A DNA stretch of 64,000 bases. It comes from Doryteuthis pealeii. Its lineage: Eukaryota; Mollusca; Cephalopoda; Myopsida; Loliginidae. This document shows positions 20,957 to 31,454 of the stretch, piece by piece. Both the position numbers and the translations under genes were made by a program. Position 1 is the first letter of the stretch, and every line of letters begins with the position of its first letter. The notes under the pieces were generated by a model. It was not told the origin of the DNA. It worked only from the letters and a program-made list of their open reading frames with translations, and searched no databases. The stretch is from positions 88,084,666 through 88,148,665 of the forward strand of contig CM042157.1 in assembly GCA_023376005.1 (NCBI GenBank), read 5' to 3'.

Positions 20957-21312
20957 GTAAGAGTCAGTTAGAACTTAGGAGCCGAACTAGCAACATGTAA
21001 GCCTCATCTGCGCAGAATGTCTGGTTGGGGATTTGGAATAAAGTAACATCAACATAAATCGAAGTCTTGTGTTTATTACCTAAAAACTAACAATAACACA
21101 GGGCTTCTGATAACGAGAAACCCCAACAGAAACCAGATCCGGAATCCTCAATAGAAGACCAGACGAGACCTTAGAAGATATACCAGACCAAGATAGATGA
21201 TAGACGATCAGAAGCGAAGCCGGCCAGAAGAATAGACGACCAGAGTAAGAAGTAAGAAAGGTATGCGACATTATATGCTGATTGGGTAACGTGAAAACCC
21301 CAGTATATAACA
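20957..21312 (+). mobile_element. LTR-1, 5'-truncated
   Basis: Matches 618-1142 from the GCAACATGTAAGCCTCATCT segment to the CAGTATATAACA end. Downstream sequence is not recognisable retroelement coding. Confidence 0.75.
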
Positions 21313-21414
21313 TTGGTAAGACTTTTCAGAATGCACAGAAGAGTTCTGGAGACCAGGGGAAACTTTCTCTCACAGACTTCTGTGAAAGTCAAATGCAGGT
21401 GCGAAAACTATGTA

Positions 21415-21830
21415 TTTGCCAATCCCTCCGCACGAGCAGGATGTGACACAATGTCAATTTCTGAAGTAGAATGTGAAATACAAACAATCTCATCCAGGAT
21501 TTGAGCTCGACTCGTCGTGTCCATTTCATGGAACTATAAACATTACACCATACATCTCCACATATATTTACCACATATATTTACCAACCCATCTGTTCGA
21601 TTAGGATTTAAGACAAGGTCAATTTCTTAAGCGGTGTTTAACAGGTTTGAATTCAGAGTTTTCTTTCTCCTAGACTGATCGCCTAATCAAGATCAAAGAG
21701 CCCAGTATAACTTACTATTTACCCATAGCTGGAGGGACAAAAGTTGAATTCGTACCTTTCCCAAATGTATTAGTGCTCAGTGAAATGCAACTAGCCTCGT
21801 CCAGGATTTGAACTTGTGTGGCCACTTGCT
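21415..21830 (-). mobile_element. Two adjacent SINE-A copies
   Basis: First (about 21415-21560) has the 3' end and tRNA head but lacks the middle; second (about 21590-21825) is nearly complete to CCAGGATTTGAAC. Both are in reverse. Confidence 0.75.
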
Positions 21831-21844
21831 AAGCTAAGCTTAGT

Positions 21845-21932
21845 TTGGTACATGGGATACGGCGATACGAGTTCAAACACTGGACGAGGCTGTTTGTATT
21901 TCCCATAGCGCTAATTTTTGCATACCCTTCTC
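21845..21932 (+). mobile_element. SINE-A head fragment
   Basis: Box-B-like CGAGTTCAAACACTGGACG and start of the body, cut off where the reversed LTR-1 begins. Confidence 0.6.
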
Positions 21933-21939
21933 ATTACTT

Positions 21940-22437
21940 ACTTCTTTCTTACTCTATTCTTCTGGCCGTCTTTGGAATATTATAGCATCTTGTCTTGGTC
22001 TGGAATCTGCTAAGGTCTGGACTTTCTTGGGGACTTCGGGTCTGGTCTTCTATTGGGGATTTCTCTTTATCAGAAGCCCTGTGTCATTGTTAGTTTTTAG
22101 AGGTAATAACACAAGAGCCCGATTTGCTTTGATCTTACTTTATTTTTAAATCCCCAACCAGACATCTGCGCAGATTAAGACGGGAGCGCGTGTAACGCCA
22201 CTTACCCTTCCGTCGAGCTCGGATGCTAGTCTCTAACTGACTGAAACTTACTTACTATCTAAACCGGAAGAGAGGGTCCTCTCTACCGGTTCTCACGGTA
22301 TCCACCGGAAGGAAGGATCAGGACAGGTCAAGCCTTGTCATTCAAATCCCTCAAGGCCATGGGCTGCAGCTTATAACGGCCATTTTGATTTCTACACTAT
22401 TGTACATGAATATTAGGTATCTAATAATTATGTAACA
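21940..22437 (-). mobile_element. LTR-1, nearly complete, reversed
   Basis: Reverse complement of 618-1142; its outer edge ATTATGTAACA at 22437 equals the inverted TGTTACATAAT start. The inner (3') end is truncated. Together with 20957-21312 it encloses only SINEs, so these are not the LTRs of one provirus-like element. Confidence 0.75.
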
Positions 22438-22663
22438 TTTTTTTATCATCACAAATGGAGATTTTAAAACACCCATGCCAGTGCTATAATTACAGTGCCT
22501 TTACAGAAATGTCCAGACTTTTTTCTCTCTTGTTTTTTTTTCTCATGATATTACATACTGGCTTTAACAAAACCGAGTTTGATCTTTCAAAATAGATCTT
22601 GTGTCACACACTGCTCTTTTTTTTGTGATGAATGTTTGGAAAATACAAATATTGGAAATCCAG

Positions 22664-23306
22664 GTGCGTGGTGTAATAGTTAGAGTTGTAGGAAATGGAT
22701 TCGTAAACCCGAGTTCAAATCCTGGACAAGGCTGTTTACATTTCATATAGTGCTCATACCATTGGGAAAGGTATGCATTCTGTTGGAATTTTGTGATATA
22801 AGGCGTGTGCCAGATGCTCACTTCTACTTATAGACTCGCCGACTACCAAGCACGTGACCACTATTGTCCAATCACTGGCAGTGCTCTGCTGCTGTTATTA
22901 TTATTTATACTGGCTGATTCTAATCTTAGCTCATTACTAGTTGGATCTTCTTGGACGACGGACCAAAGAATATCACAGAACTTATTGACTTACCAGATAT
23001 CACAGGACTTATTGACTTACCAAATGATTCTCTATCACAGGACTTATTCACTTACCAAAGGATTCTATAACTCGGGACTTACTTATTTACTTTAAGTTCT
23101 TTACAACTGGCCAAGGATAGCGGCCAGATATTTAACACATCCAATTACTCCTACCAGCTATAGGTATATAGTAGGACAGACTAGACTCTTTAACCATGGC
23201 TATGTAACCAGTCTAGGAGAAGGAAAACTCCGAACTCAAACCTGTAAAACTTATTTAAGAAATTGATCTTGTCTCATACCCTGCTTGTGCGGCGTTGGTA
23301 AATATA
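22664..23306 (+). mobile_element. SINE-A split by a copia-type LTR
   Basis: SINE head and body at 22664-22780, remainder at 23145-23306. The two parts join at the expected body position (after GGGAAAGGTATG-C-ATT). Nearby 22440-22660 is unremarkable. Confidence 0.75.
22781..23144 (+). mobile_element. Solo LTR-3 (copia-type) inside SINE-A
   Basis: Starts TGTTGGAATTTTGTG and ends AACACATCCA, TG...CA; flanks ATTC/ATTA look like a 4-bp target duplication with one change. It contains three tandem copies of an ACAGGACTTATTCACTTACC-like motif. Shares its body with 14305-14543 and 44295-44617. Confidence 0.6.
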
Positions 23307-23308
23307 TA

Positions 23309-23590
23309 TATTTACCAACCCCTCCGCACGAATAGGATTGACACAAGGTCAATTTCTTGAGCGGAGTTTAACAGGTTTGAATTTAGAGTTTTCCTTCTCC
23401 TAGATCGGTTGCCTAACCAAGGTTAAAGAGCCCAGTCTGACCTACTATTTATCCATAGCTGGAGGGAGAGTAGGATTCATACCTTTCCCAAGGGTATTAG
23501 CACTAAGTGAAATGCAGTTAGCACGTTCATGATTTGAACCCGGGGCGACGAGTCCATTTCTCATGACTTTATCCATCACACCAGGCGCTT
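23309..23590 (-). mobile_element. SINE-A, full length, reversed
   Basis: Tail-to-tail with the preceding SINE-A (only AT bases between their GGTAAAT ends). Box B complement GATTTGAACCC near 23530 and box A complement near 23573. 23600-24240 has no recognised feature. Confidence 0.85.
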
Positions 23591-24241
23591 CCTACAATAT
23601 ATAATTTGTAAATATATATATAAATGATAAATATATATATATTGAAAATCCAGTTAGTATCGAACTCATTAATAACAGTCTGTTACCTATTGTGCGTTAT
23701 AGAGTATATTTATTGCTTTAACCACAATTTTGCTAAACCATTAATAATATAGGTGGACATCTGAGCTTGCTAAGCAAAGTGGAAATTTCTAATTAATAAT
23801 TATAATGAAAATGCCACAAAGATTAATGTATAATTTCAGTTAACAATAAGAAACTCACTTTAATTAATAAGCTTTTAGACTTGCTATGTTCTCTACGGAT
23901 TCATTTTAAATAAGCGCCAACGTGTTCGTAATTTTTCCTCGCCAAACTCTATTTATACCCGAGGTTAGAAATAACGATTAAACGATTAACGATTAATGAA
24001 AGCAACGGTGTAAAAAATCTTTTTCGTGAATCGAAACTTGTTGGTTATGAGTTTTGAATTGTCCAATCAGGAACAAAATTATCTACCATCCAGGTAATCA
24101 GGCCATTAATCTTTATACTGATTATCTTTAATTACTCTTATAATTGGTCATCTCCGATAATGGCTGGATGGCTACGATTTTCAATAATGAATTCACAATT
24201 TATCTACTAAACTCGTTAGCTAAACGTCTGGAGATCTCGGA

Positions 24242-24253
24242 ATTATATATATA

Positions 24254-24295
<42 letters not shown>

Positions 24296-24296
24296 T
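24242..24296. repeat. (AT)n microsatellite
   Basis: About 26 AT units with one slip; left border of the family-E palindrome module. Confidence 0.97.
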
Positions 24297-24462
24297 TTGG
24301 TGCGGTACCAAGTTTCTTGGTACAAGGTGATTCTAGGTGGGTCCTAATTCTCTACCAGTAGTTTGTTGTAGAGTTCAGGTTCCGTATGAGAGCTCAATGT
24401 TTAATTATTGTAAACAGAGCAAAGTTATTCGGGAATAAAAGGCCTTAAATACCATGGGTATC

Positions 24463-24516
24463 GTGGTTATGGACCATTTCCACTCACAAGTATGCTCACA
24501 AGTTTCTTCAGACCAC
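24463..24516 (-). ncRNA. Hammerhead ribozyme, family E, left arm
   Basis: Minus strand: GTGGT, CTGAAGA, long stem II, GGAAA, ATGG/CCAT mini stem III, cleavage after ATA, then ACCAC fully complementary to GTGGT (5-bp stem I). Confidence 0.7.
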
Positions 24517-24550
24517 TGATATATTTTATTTAGCTAAATAAAATATATCA

Positions 24551-24604
24551 GTGGTCTGAAGAAGCTCGTGAGCACACTCGCGAGTGGAAATGGTCCATAA
24601 CAAC
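24551..24604 (+). ncRNA. Hammerhead ribozyme, family E, right arm
   Basis: CTGAAGA 24556-24562, stem II CTCGTGAG.../CTCGCGAG, GGAAA, short stem III, UA cleavage site near 24599. Stem I has one mismatch (ACAAC). Confidence 0.65.
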
Positions 24605-24635
24605 GATACCCATGGTATTTAAGGCCTTTTATTCC

Positions 24636-24639
<4 letters not shown>

Positions 24640-24676
<37 letters not shown>
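24640..24676. repeat. (AT)n microsatellite
   Basis: About 18 perfect AT units between two PLE modules. Confidence 0.97.
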
Positions 24677-24680
<4 letters not shown>

Positions 24681-24736
24681 CGAACGAAAGTTTATTCGGG
24701 TCTCAAACCCGGCCAGGAGTAGCTGTTACGGTATAG

Positions 24737-24778
24737 CCACACTGATGAAAGGTGAAATCTCGAAACACGTGTCTGTGG
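24737..24778 (+). ncRNA. Hammerhead ribozyme, family K, copy 1
   Basis: CCACA, CTGATGA 24742-24748, stem II, GAAA 24762-24765, ACACGTGT mini stem III, cleavage site GUC 24771-24773, then TGTGG, perfectly complementary to CCACA. Stem II has one mismatch in this copy. Confidence 0.75.
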
Positions 24779-25036
24779 ATTACTTATTTATTATATATAT
24801 ACTTCCACTTTGGTTGAGTTTTCTGAATAGGGATTTAATTGGAGATTCACCGTTCTGACATCTAGCTAACCCTAGTATTGTTTACATATGTTTGAGGACT
24901 GTAGTGAATTCATTTCCGCTTAGAAATGTAGCGATTAAATATTCTCCTATATTTGACTGCTGCCTCTGGCCGTACGGGTTAAAGGCTTGGCGAACAAAAG
25001 TTCATTCGGGTCTCAAACCCGGCCAGGGGTAGTTGT

Positions 25037-25078
25037 TACTGTATAGCCATACTGATGAAAGGTGAAACCTCGAAACAC
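25037..25078 (+). ncRNA. Hammerhead ribozyme, family K, copy 2
   Basis: Same as copy 1 but with perfect stem II AGGT/ACCT and one G-U in stem I. Core intact. Confidence 0.75.
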
Positions 25079-25364
25079 GTGTCTGTGGATTACTTATTTA
25101 TTATATATATATATATATATATATTTGAGATATATTTTGGTATCTGTATCCGTTTTTGGAAGGCAGGTGACCGTACAGCTGTTTCCTTGTGGGGTGTTGT
25201 TTCCATGTCTTGTTCAAGACTGCGCGCAGCATTCTTGTGCAGCTCCCATCTTTGAGACCTTTAGCGGGGCTTAATCTTCAAAAGCCAAACTCTTTCCTTC
25301 GGTGACAGTCAGACAAATCGGTTTTCTTGTTTGACAGAACAATAGACAGTTATTCTTAGTTCAA

Positions 25365-25388
25365 AATATCTCTCTCTGTCTCTCTGTC

Positions 25389-25419
<31 letters not shown>

Positions 25420-25420
25420 A
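25365..25420. repeat. (CT)n/(CTGT)n microsatellite
   Basis: Short pyrimidine tract just upstream of the endonuclease fragment. Confidence 0.9.
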
Positions 25421-25430
25421 ATCACCACAC

Positions 25431-25616
25431 AGCAAAATCGCACATGAATTTAGCACCCCGTCACACAATCTAGATGACTTGAAATGTGTCGTGATCGAGC
25501 ATGGATTTTCATCCACTCAATCAAGAAAACTAGCAGAATTAAAATGGATAATTAGATTAAATACGCACACCAAAGGTCTTAACAGCGATACAGGAACACT
25601 AAAAGCCTACAAATAA
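25431..25616 (+). pseudogene. C-terminal part of a transposon GIY-YIG-type endonuclease
   Basis: An open frame of about 61 codons to a stop at 25616: SKIAHEFSTPSHNLDDLK, CVVIEHGFSS, RKLAELKWIIRLNTHTKGLN. The pattern of a short histidine-containing start, a V-I-E strand, an E-x-x-W-I helix and a final GLN resembles the C-terminal half of retroelement GIY-YIG nucleases; the GIY and YIG strands themselves are not present. Resemblance judged from memory. 25620-26090 holds nothing else I recognise. Confidence 0.5.
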
Positions 25617-26096
25617 TTTCCAAAATACTCCCACCACCACCAACTCCATGACTCCAGCAGACTACAAGGGACACAGAGTACAAACTCCTAAATCACCAAC
25701 TGACCAATCAGTGCTATGTACTCCCACACACAAACATGACAACTATACTACCACAAGCAGCAGCTACCCCACTAGAACAAAAAAAAACAGAAGCCAGCAA
25801 CACCATATTGGTATAGATTGTTAGATTACCGATGAGCGAGTTAGTGTGATCGACCGATTCAATATTCTAATGAGACTGATAATCACTGTCTCACTTTTGA
25901 CTGGCCTTGGGCCAAACAGATATAAGATTAGAAAGAATATTGAGCACTCATCTGAACCCAAACTTTAAACTCTGTTGTTATGGAAACTAGAATTAGACGT
26001 TTAGCAGATGATTAATTTTTTTTTTCAATTTAGGTCAAGCAATATTTTTCATTTATTTATTCAAGAGCTGAGCAAATTAGGGTATTCTCGTATACG

Positions 26097-26376
26097 GGCG
26101 TTGGAGGCGCGTGAGTAATGGGCGTAAAAAATAGACTCTCCCACCCGAGTTCAAATCCTGGACGATGCTATATGCATTTCACATTCCGCTAATTGTCTGA
26201 CGAAATGTACTTATCCAAGTACACCCCCTTCAGCTAGGGGTAAATAGTAGGGCAAACTGGGCTCTTTAACCTTGGTATGACAATTAGTCGAAGAGAAGAT
26301 AAACTTTGAATTCAAGCCTGTTGAACTCCGCAATTAGAAATTGACCTTGTGTCGAATCGTGTTTGTGTGGAGGTGT

Positions 26377-26378
<2 letters not shown>
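26097..26378 (+). mobile_element. SINE-A, full length
   Basis: Box B CGAGTTCAAATCCTGG near 26145, complete body, running into (AT)n at 26379. Confidence 0.8.

Positions 26379-26421
<43 letters not shown>
26379..26421. repeat. (AT)n microsatellite
   Basis: About 21 perfect AT units. Confidence 0.97.
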
Positions 26422-26423
<2 letters not shown>

Positions 26424-26946
26424 TAAAGAAATAACAAAAGACTTAGAGATTTAGTTTTATAGTCTATTTCAGGGAGCTTAGACAAATTGTCTAACTCTCC
26501 CGATTCATCAGATGCGAATGATGAATTCTTCATTACTTTAAAGGCAAATTTTTATTTTTTATTTTTTTATTTTTTTTAAATTTTATAGTCCTGTGATATG
26601 AATTCCAAATGAAATCCTTGATGTTGCAAAAAAAAAATTATGTTGTAGTTTCACTTCCGCCACAAAAAAACTCGGTCAGCAAACAATGTATCTCTTAAAT
26701 GTATCCATTATTTTTAAAGATTAGGAAAAAGAAAGACATATTCAAAATTCATCACCAGACGAATTCACCTATTCAACTAATATGAAAATTAATTGCAACA
26801 GAAATTAGAAAGGATTTTTTCATTTTTTACTTATATATTTGCTCTGTGACTCTAACATTAAGAGCACACATTGAGCTCTCAAACTATGACAGGTTTTTTA
26901 AAATAAAACTCTTGTGTCGTAAGGAAGATTTCTTGTCTGGACTTTT

Positions 26947-26948
<2 letters not shown>
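26422..26948. mobile_element. PLE family-D module between (AT)n tracts
   Basis: Left part encodes NSSFASDESGELD and LSKLPEIDY on minus; right part (26826-26948) encodes LTLRAHIELSNYDRF and KEDFLSGLLD on plus. Same plan as 16257-16911, with an interior carrying the inverted CAACATCAAGGATTTC-type spacer. Confidence 0.6.

Positions 26949-26996
<48 letters not shown>
26949..26996. repeat. (AT)n microsatellite
   Basis: About 24 perfect AT units. Confidence 0.97.
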
Positions 26997-26999
<3 letters not shown>

Positions 27000-27425
27000 T
27001 TTGTTGGTTGGTTTTGAAGGCTATCACAATGCAAGTGTAAATGAAAAATAATGTAACTGTGGTGTTGTTTGTTAACCTGTGATTTATTCTTAATTCTTAA
27101 TATTTCGGAATAAAAAATCCCTTCTACAGAAGATTACTAGAACTGAAGTTGTTGCTAGTGGCTGTTCATTTGTTCTGTCTCATGTCTTCCAAATTCTGTG
27201 TGTGTGGAGGGGGTGCTTGTTTACATGTGTGTGTTTGTGTGTGTGTTTGTGTGTGTGTAAGAGTGTGCGTGCGCGCTTATGTCTGTGTGTCTGTTCATTT
27301 CCTTTTTTTCCACACGTTAGAAACAACACCACAATTACCTCCTTTTTCTTTACACTTGCATTGTGATAACCTTCAAAACCAACCAACAAACAATATAAAC
27401 ACAATGCTTCAAACAAATTACAAAA
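26997..27425. mobile_element. Palindromic module with (GT)-rich spacer
   Basis: 26999-27075 (GGTTGGTTTTGAAGG, CACAATGCAAGTGTAAA, AACTGTGGTGTTGTTT) recurs inverted at about 27318-27395; the spacer holds an interrupted (GT)n. Both ends stop at (AT)n. No ribozyme core seen. Confidence 0.6.
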
Positions 27426-27429
27426 CTTT

Positions 27430-27436
27430 ATATATA

Positions 27437-27479
<43 letters not shown>
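27430..27479. repeat. (AT)n microsatellite
   Basis: About 24 AT units with one slip. Confidence 0.97.
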
Positions 27480-27482
<3 letters not shown>

Positions 27483-27704
27483 AAATTGGAAGGCAATATA
27501 ATGCGTAAAAAATAAAGACAAAAAGATGTTTTATATGTCTAATCGATTTCAAAGCAAAGCTTTATCATCAGAGTTTAATTTCATAAAATTTTCTGAAATT
27601 AAACTCTGATGATAAAGCTTTGCTTTGAAATCGATTAGACATATAAAACATCTTTTTGTCTTTATTTTTTACGCATTGTATTGCCTTCCAATTTTATTAT
27701 TTTA
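27480..27704. mobile_element. Near-perfect palindrome, family M
   Basis: Arms of about 105 bp centred near 27590; almost no mismatches. The plus arm ends with ACGCATTGTATTGCCTTCCA and TTTTATTATT before the next (AT)n. Related in plan to 51554-51800. Confidence 0.7.
27604..27643 (+). ncRNA. Hammerhead-like core, family M (mirrored at 27537-27577, minus)
   Basis: CTGATGA 27606-27612, extra T, stem II AAAGC/GCTTT, GAAA 27627-27630. Stems I and III do not pair convincingly, so function is doubtful. Confidence 0.45.
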
Positions 27705-27742
27705 TAACATACTTAACAATGCTTCAAGCAAATTACCAATTA

Positions 27743-27747
<5 letters not shown>

Positions 27748-27795
<48 letters not shown>
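27748..27795. repeat. (AT)n microsatellite
   Basis: About 22 perfect AT units. 27800-28045 has no feature I recognise. Confidence 0.97.
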
Positions 27796-28045
27796 CTTTA
27801 GTTTCAATGATGCCACAATATTAGCTCATATTCACAACAAAAGACTACAACAGATTTTTTAAGCCTGTGCAATTTCGCTTTCGCGTAATAATCGACATTT
27901 TTAATCGATTTTTTAACATATCACCGTTTCTAGCTAAAATAGTTTTAAATAACTGCAAAATACCAGGCTTTATTTAATTATTTAGTTATCATTCCCACTT
28001 TGTTCCCTTTGTTCTCATAAAATCAGTCCATTATTACTTTTTCTT

Positions 28046-28160
28046 ATCTTTTGTTGAATGCATTTCTTCGAGTTGCGTCACGCATCATGACATCTTTGCA
28101 TGTGCGGATCGCGACTCGTCTTTCAAAAATATAACGCTGAAGAAATACATTTACACAATA
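28046..28160 (+). repeat. PLE-linked segment shared with 14640-14735
   Basis: GTTGAATGCATTT, GTGCGGATCGCG and ACTCGTCTTTCAAAAATATA are shared. It ends at (AT)n (28161-28206). Confidence 0.6.
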
Positions 28161-28167
28161 TATATAT

Positions 28168-28206
<39 letters not shown>

Positions 28207-28209
<3 letters not shown>

Positions 28210-28390
28210 TGTTACTTGCAAATCCACGAAGCAAACAACTATATTTACTTCTGGATTTTATTAAAACCGATTTAAGAGTGCTCAATATAAAGAGCTAAAT
28301 ATACGTTTTAAAAACGAATGGCTTAAAATATTCCGTCTGCAGTTTCACGCAATAGCGAATCTTCAGGGAATTCGCTGAAGATTTGCTGTT
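28207..28390 (-). mobile_element. PLE-type end fragment, family N
   Basis: Starts at (AT)n and contains a hammerhead on the minus strand; single copy in this window. Confidence 0.5.
28330..28371 (-). ncRNA. Hammerhead ribozyme, family N (cleavage-site base changed)
   Basis: Minus strand: ATTCC, CTGAAGA, stem II CGC/GCG, GAAA, CTGCAG, then GAC where GUC is expected, then GGAAT perfectly complementary to ATTCC. The U16.1 to A change probably kills cleavage. Confidence 0.6.
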
Positions 28391-28669
28391 GCATGTACGC
28401 TGACACGTTGTGCATTGATTGTGCAAATTCTCTCCATAGATTTTCGTATTGGAAATGGTAAAGCCCCTACGATCTGATCGGCAAAGAAGGCCGTGACATT
28501 TTCAAAATGACACAGAGAGTTATTTAAAGTACAATAACAAAATTGGAATAATTTATTGATATTACGAAAAAGAGTAATATTCAGTAGACTCATCTCAGCG
28601 TGTTATATACTAATGGCGGGTATATAAATGAGAAAGTGAGTGGGATTTATCGGGTGATAGAGAGACATG

Positions 28670-28736
28670 TTAGAGAGAGAGAGAGAGACAGACAGACAGA
28701 GAGACAGACAGACAGACAGACAGAGACAGAGACAGA
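28670..28736. repeat. (GA)n/(GACA)n microsatellite
   Basis: About 65 bp of GAGA then GACA units. The 300 bases before it (28372-28669) have no recognised feature. Confidence 0.95.
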
Positions 28737-28837
28737 TACTCTCCAATTGCTACTCACCGTATTTGACTCTATGGCTTAAACCATGGCCTTGGAATCCATT
28801 GTTTTAGCCTTACCTGAACTTGCCAGATTGTCCCTTA

Positions 28838-29590
28838 CTGAGTTTGATTCTCACTGAGTGTCCCTTACTTGTGGCAGTGTACTCGTTAGATATAAATGGC
28901 TACAGCTTGGAAGTATTCCTGTTTCATTTTATAAGAGATTAGATTTCCATATGATCGATAACCTGTCAATATTAGTCCATGCCTTTCCTATACTTATAGG
29001 CTAGCAAACAATTTTTACTGAGTTTGATTCTCACTGAGTGTCCCATACTTGTGGCAGTGTACTCGTTAGATATAAGTGGTTACAGCTTGGAAGAATTCCT
29101 GTTTCATTTTATAAGAGAGTAGATTTCTATATGATCGATAACCTGTCAATATTATTCCATGCCTTTCCTATACTTATAGGCTAGCAAACAATTTTTACTG
29201 AGTTTGATTCTCACTGAGTGTCCCATACTTGTGGCAGTGTACTCGTTAGATATAAATGACTACAGCTTGGAAGAATTCCTGTTTCATTTTATAAGAGAGT
29301 AGATTTCTATATGATCGATAACCTGTCAATTTTAGTCCACGCCTTTCCTATACTTATAGGCTAGCAAACAATTTTTACTGAGTTTGATTCTCACTGAGTG
29401 TCCCATACTTGTGGCAGTGTACTTGTTAGATATAAATGGCTACAGCTTGGAAGTATTCCCGTTTCATTTCATAAGAGATTAGATTTCTATATGATCGATA
29501 ACCTGTCAATATTAGTCGATGCCTTTCCTATACTTATAGGCTAGCAAACCATTTTTACTGAGTTTGATTCTCACTGGGTGTCCCTTCTCC
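28838..29590 (+). repeat. 180-bp tandem repeat, about 4.2 copies
   Basis: The segment TTTTTACTGAGTTTGATTCT recurs at identical line positions 29015, 29195, 29375 and 29555, so the period is exactly 180 bp. Units differ by only a few substitutions and no indels. A partial unit begins at 28838. No coding potential; likely a short piece of satellite DNA. 29600-30262 holds no recognised gene. Confidence 0.95.
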
Positions 29591-30275
29591 TTTCACGCAA
29601 CATTTGTTCTTGGTTGCTTACACAGTATTATGGCCCAGTTCAAACTTGTAAAGCATAAGTTACCAAATTAAACGATGTAGCATGTTTATCTGTATTGCTT
29701 TCAAATCACTCACACACAGTGAAGCAATGCACATTGGTCAATAATAATGATTATTGTAATGATTAAAGTAAATTCTCTGTTGAAAAAACTGTCTTCACTT
29801 CTTGATTGGTTATAGTGACAAAATGCAGTATATCATAGAAAAAGATAACTATAGTCGTATTGGTAAGGATTTATTTTTACAATTCTTTTCTCGCTTTTTA
29901 CAATTTGATAAAAATGATTGTAGTGAGATTATTTAACAATACCTTTGTTATTAAATATAAAGACAAAATTTCACTTTTAAAACATACCTGGTGTGTATGC
30001 TTGATAGTATATGTAGTTAACATTTTTTCAAAAGATTTTACTTCTCTTTGGTTAGATAAATATCTTATTTTGCATGTATTTTTGAAATTTTACTTTCTTA
30101 CTTTCTTTATATATAGGTCTGATCAGTGTAAACATGAAACAGATTAGAGACTTACTTGGTGAGGAGATGGTCTTACTTTATCACTTTATCTTTCATATAT
30201 TTATTTAATATTTTACGATAATACCATCCCTCTCTCGTCCACTTAAGAGGACTAACTAGATTTTTTCTTCTTTAG

Positions 30276-30629
30276 GGTATTTGTCTCATACCCTACTTGT
30301 AGGGACTGGTCACAAGGCCTCGTTTTAACGTGGGCCCACCCACAAGCCGAAACTCATGGGTGGGAAAGAACAAAAATTTGCTTCGATCATGTCAGCATTC
30401 CCCCTCAAGGGGGGGGGCGCTTCAGGCGCTGGGCAATAAACCCAACCCTGCCCATAAAGGGCAGGTAATGCCTGGAGGGATGGACCTCTGGGATCGACGC
30501 TAATAATTGTACTTTAACCCGGTCCAGTGGCCGAAGCACACTGGACCCTCAGATGGGATTAGGCAAGTCTCAAAGTATAGTAACTGGAACAGATACTACA
30601 CTCTGATCCCCGACTAGTTCAGGTCGATC
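30276..30629 (-). mobile_element. U2 snRNA-like retrocopy or snRNA-headed SINE with 13-bp duplication
   Basis: The insert is flanked by perfect direct repeats TTTTCTTCTTTAG at 30263-30275 and 30630-30642. On the minus strand it starts ATCG and continues to GATCAGAGTGTAGTATCTGT at 30616-30597, strongly resembling the U2 snRNA 5' end, whose branch-point-pairing GUAGUA box is included. A later part (GCGTCGATCCC...GTCCATCCCTCCAGG) resembles the U2 3' stem-loop region only loosely, and the remaining 3' sequence (GGGCAGG, CCCACCCATGAG) is not U2. It is GC-richer than its surroundings. Most likely a SINE with a U2-derived head. Confidence 0.6.
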
Positions 30630-30828
30630 TTTTCTTCTTTAGACAGAGCCATCATTCGATCTGGGTAGAACAAATAACCTAAATAAATTTAGAAAAGTAA
30701 ACTATTTTTTATTTAATTTAACCAAAAATAAAAAAGTAAAACTGTTATTTCTTATATTCAATTGTTTATGTTATGATTTTATTTACTGCTAAATTACCAT
30801 ATCTGCCTTCTCGAAAAAATAACATAAA

Positions 30829-31454
30829 TCTTATTATAATGGAGATTGTGTGTTTTTCTGTCTGTAACCGAAACTATATTACTACTCAAGTCACAATTCC
30901 CTTAGTTATTGACATCACATTCTCCCTGATTGCATTTTTATTTTAACCTCAATTATTAATAAAATTGTTTTACATTATTAATACTGTTAACCATATTTAC
31001 ATACTAACAACATGCAATTATATTTATATATACAACAAAAAAGTGTTTTACAATGTGAACGGGAAGGCTAATTTGCATATTGATATTAGAAATGTGATTT
31101 TAATAAATATGTGCTTAGTATTATTGATTTCTAGCTGTTTGGTTTTATTTTAATGAATATAAGCAAACATCTCTTCAATGAATCTTAAATGAAATCCATT
31201 AACAAGAAAAATAACTGTCATTTTATTCTTTACTTCCTCTTTTAACTAAATACTTAAATTTGAAAAAATAACAATGAAAGGCGAGAGTGATGGAAGAGTA
31301 AATTTCAGTTGTTCTATATCTCGATTATACCCTACCTCTGTTATAAATATTTTCTACATTCTTATTTAGTTTCATAAGCCTTTCTAATTTAATACAATAT
31401 TTTATTATATTAAAACTTAAATACTTGCACCCGGAGGGTGCATATATTTGCTAG
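30829..31454 (+). mobile_element. Non-autonomous Helitron, family H1
   Basis: Starts TCTTATTATAATGGAGATTG after an A, ends hairpin GCACCC/GGGTGC, ATATATTTG, CTAG before a T. 626 bp, complete. An internal open frame of 62 codons is not recognisable. 31455-32279 is AT-rich with no gene seen. Confidence 0.92.

Larger units (their letters stand above)
24297..24640. mobile_element. Palindromic PLE-type module, family E
   Basis: A long palindrome (about 24427-24639, centre about 24533) follows a single-copy part (24297-24426, GGTACCAAGTTTCTTGGTAC, TTCCGTATGAGAGCTCAATG). The same module lies in opposite orientation at 32580-32925. Both are enclosed by (AT)n. Each palindrome arm carries a hammerhead, so either strand's transcript would contain one. 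Confidence 0.7.
24679..25110 (+). mobile_element. Direct tandem PLE ends (family K), 300-bp spacing
   Basis: Two copies of a 120-bp segment (TTCGGGTCTCAAACCCGGCC, then hammerhead, then GGATTACTTATTTATTATAT) start at 24679 and about 24988, with CTGATGA boxes at 24742 and 25042, exactly 300 apart. Direct tandem ends are a known PLE arrangement, and paired hammerheads could release a unit-length RNA. Confidence 0.7.

Noticed and set aside
20957..22437. A complete LTR retrotransposon between two LTR-1 copies
   Set aside because: The copies are in opposite orientation and enclose only SINE fragments, with no gag-pol.
29860..30147. 95-codon frame on plus
   Set aside because: AT-rich composition, no motif, no splice context or neighbouring exons; not enough to call a gene.
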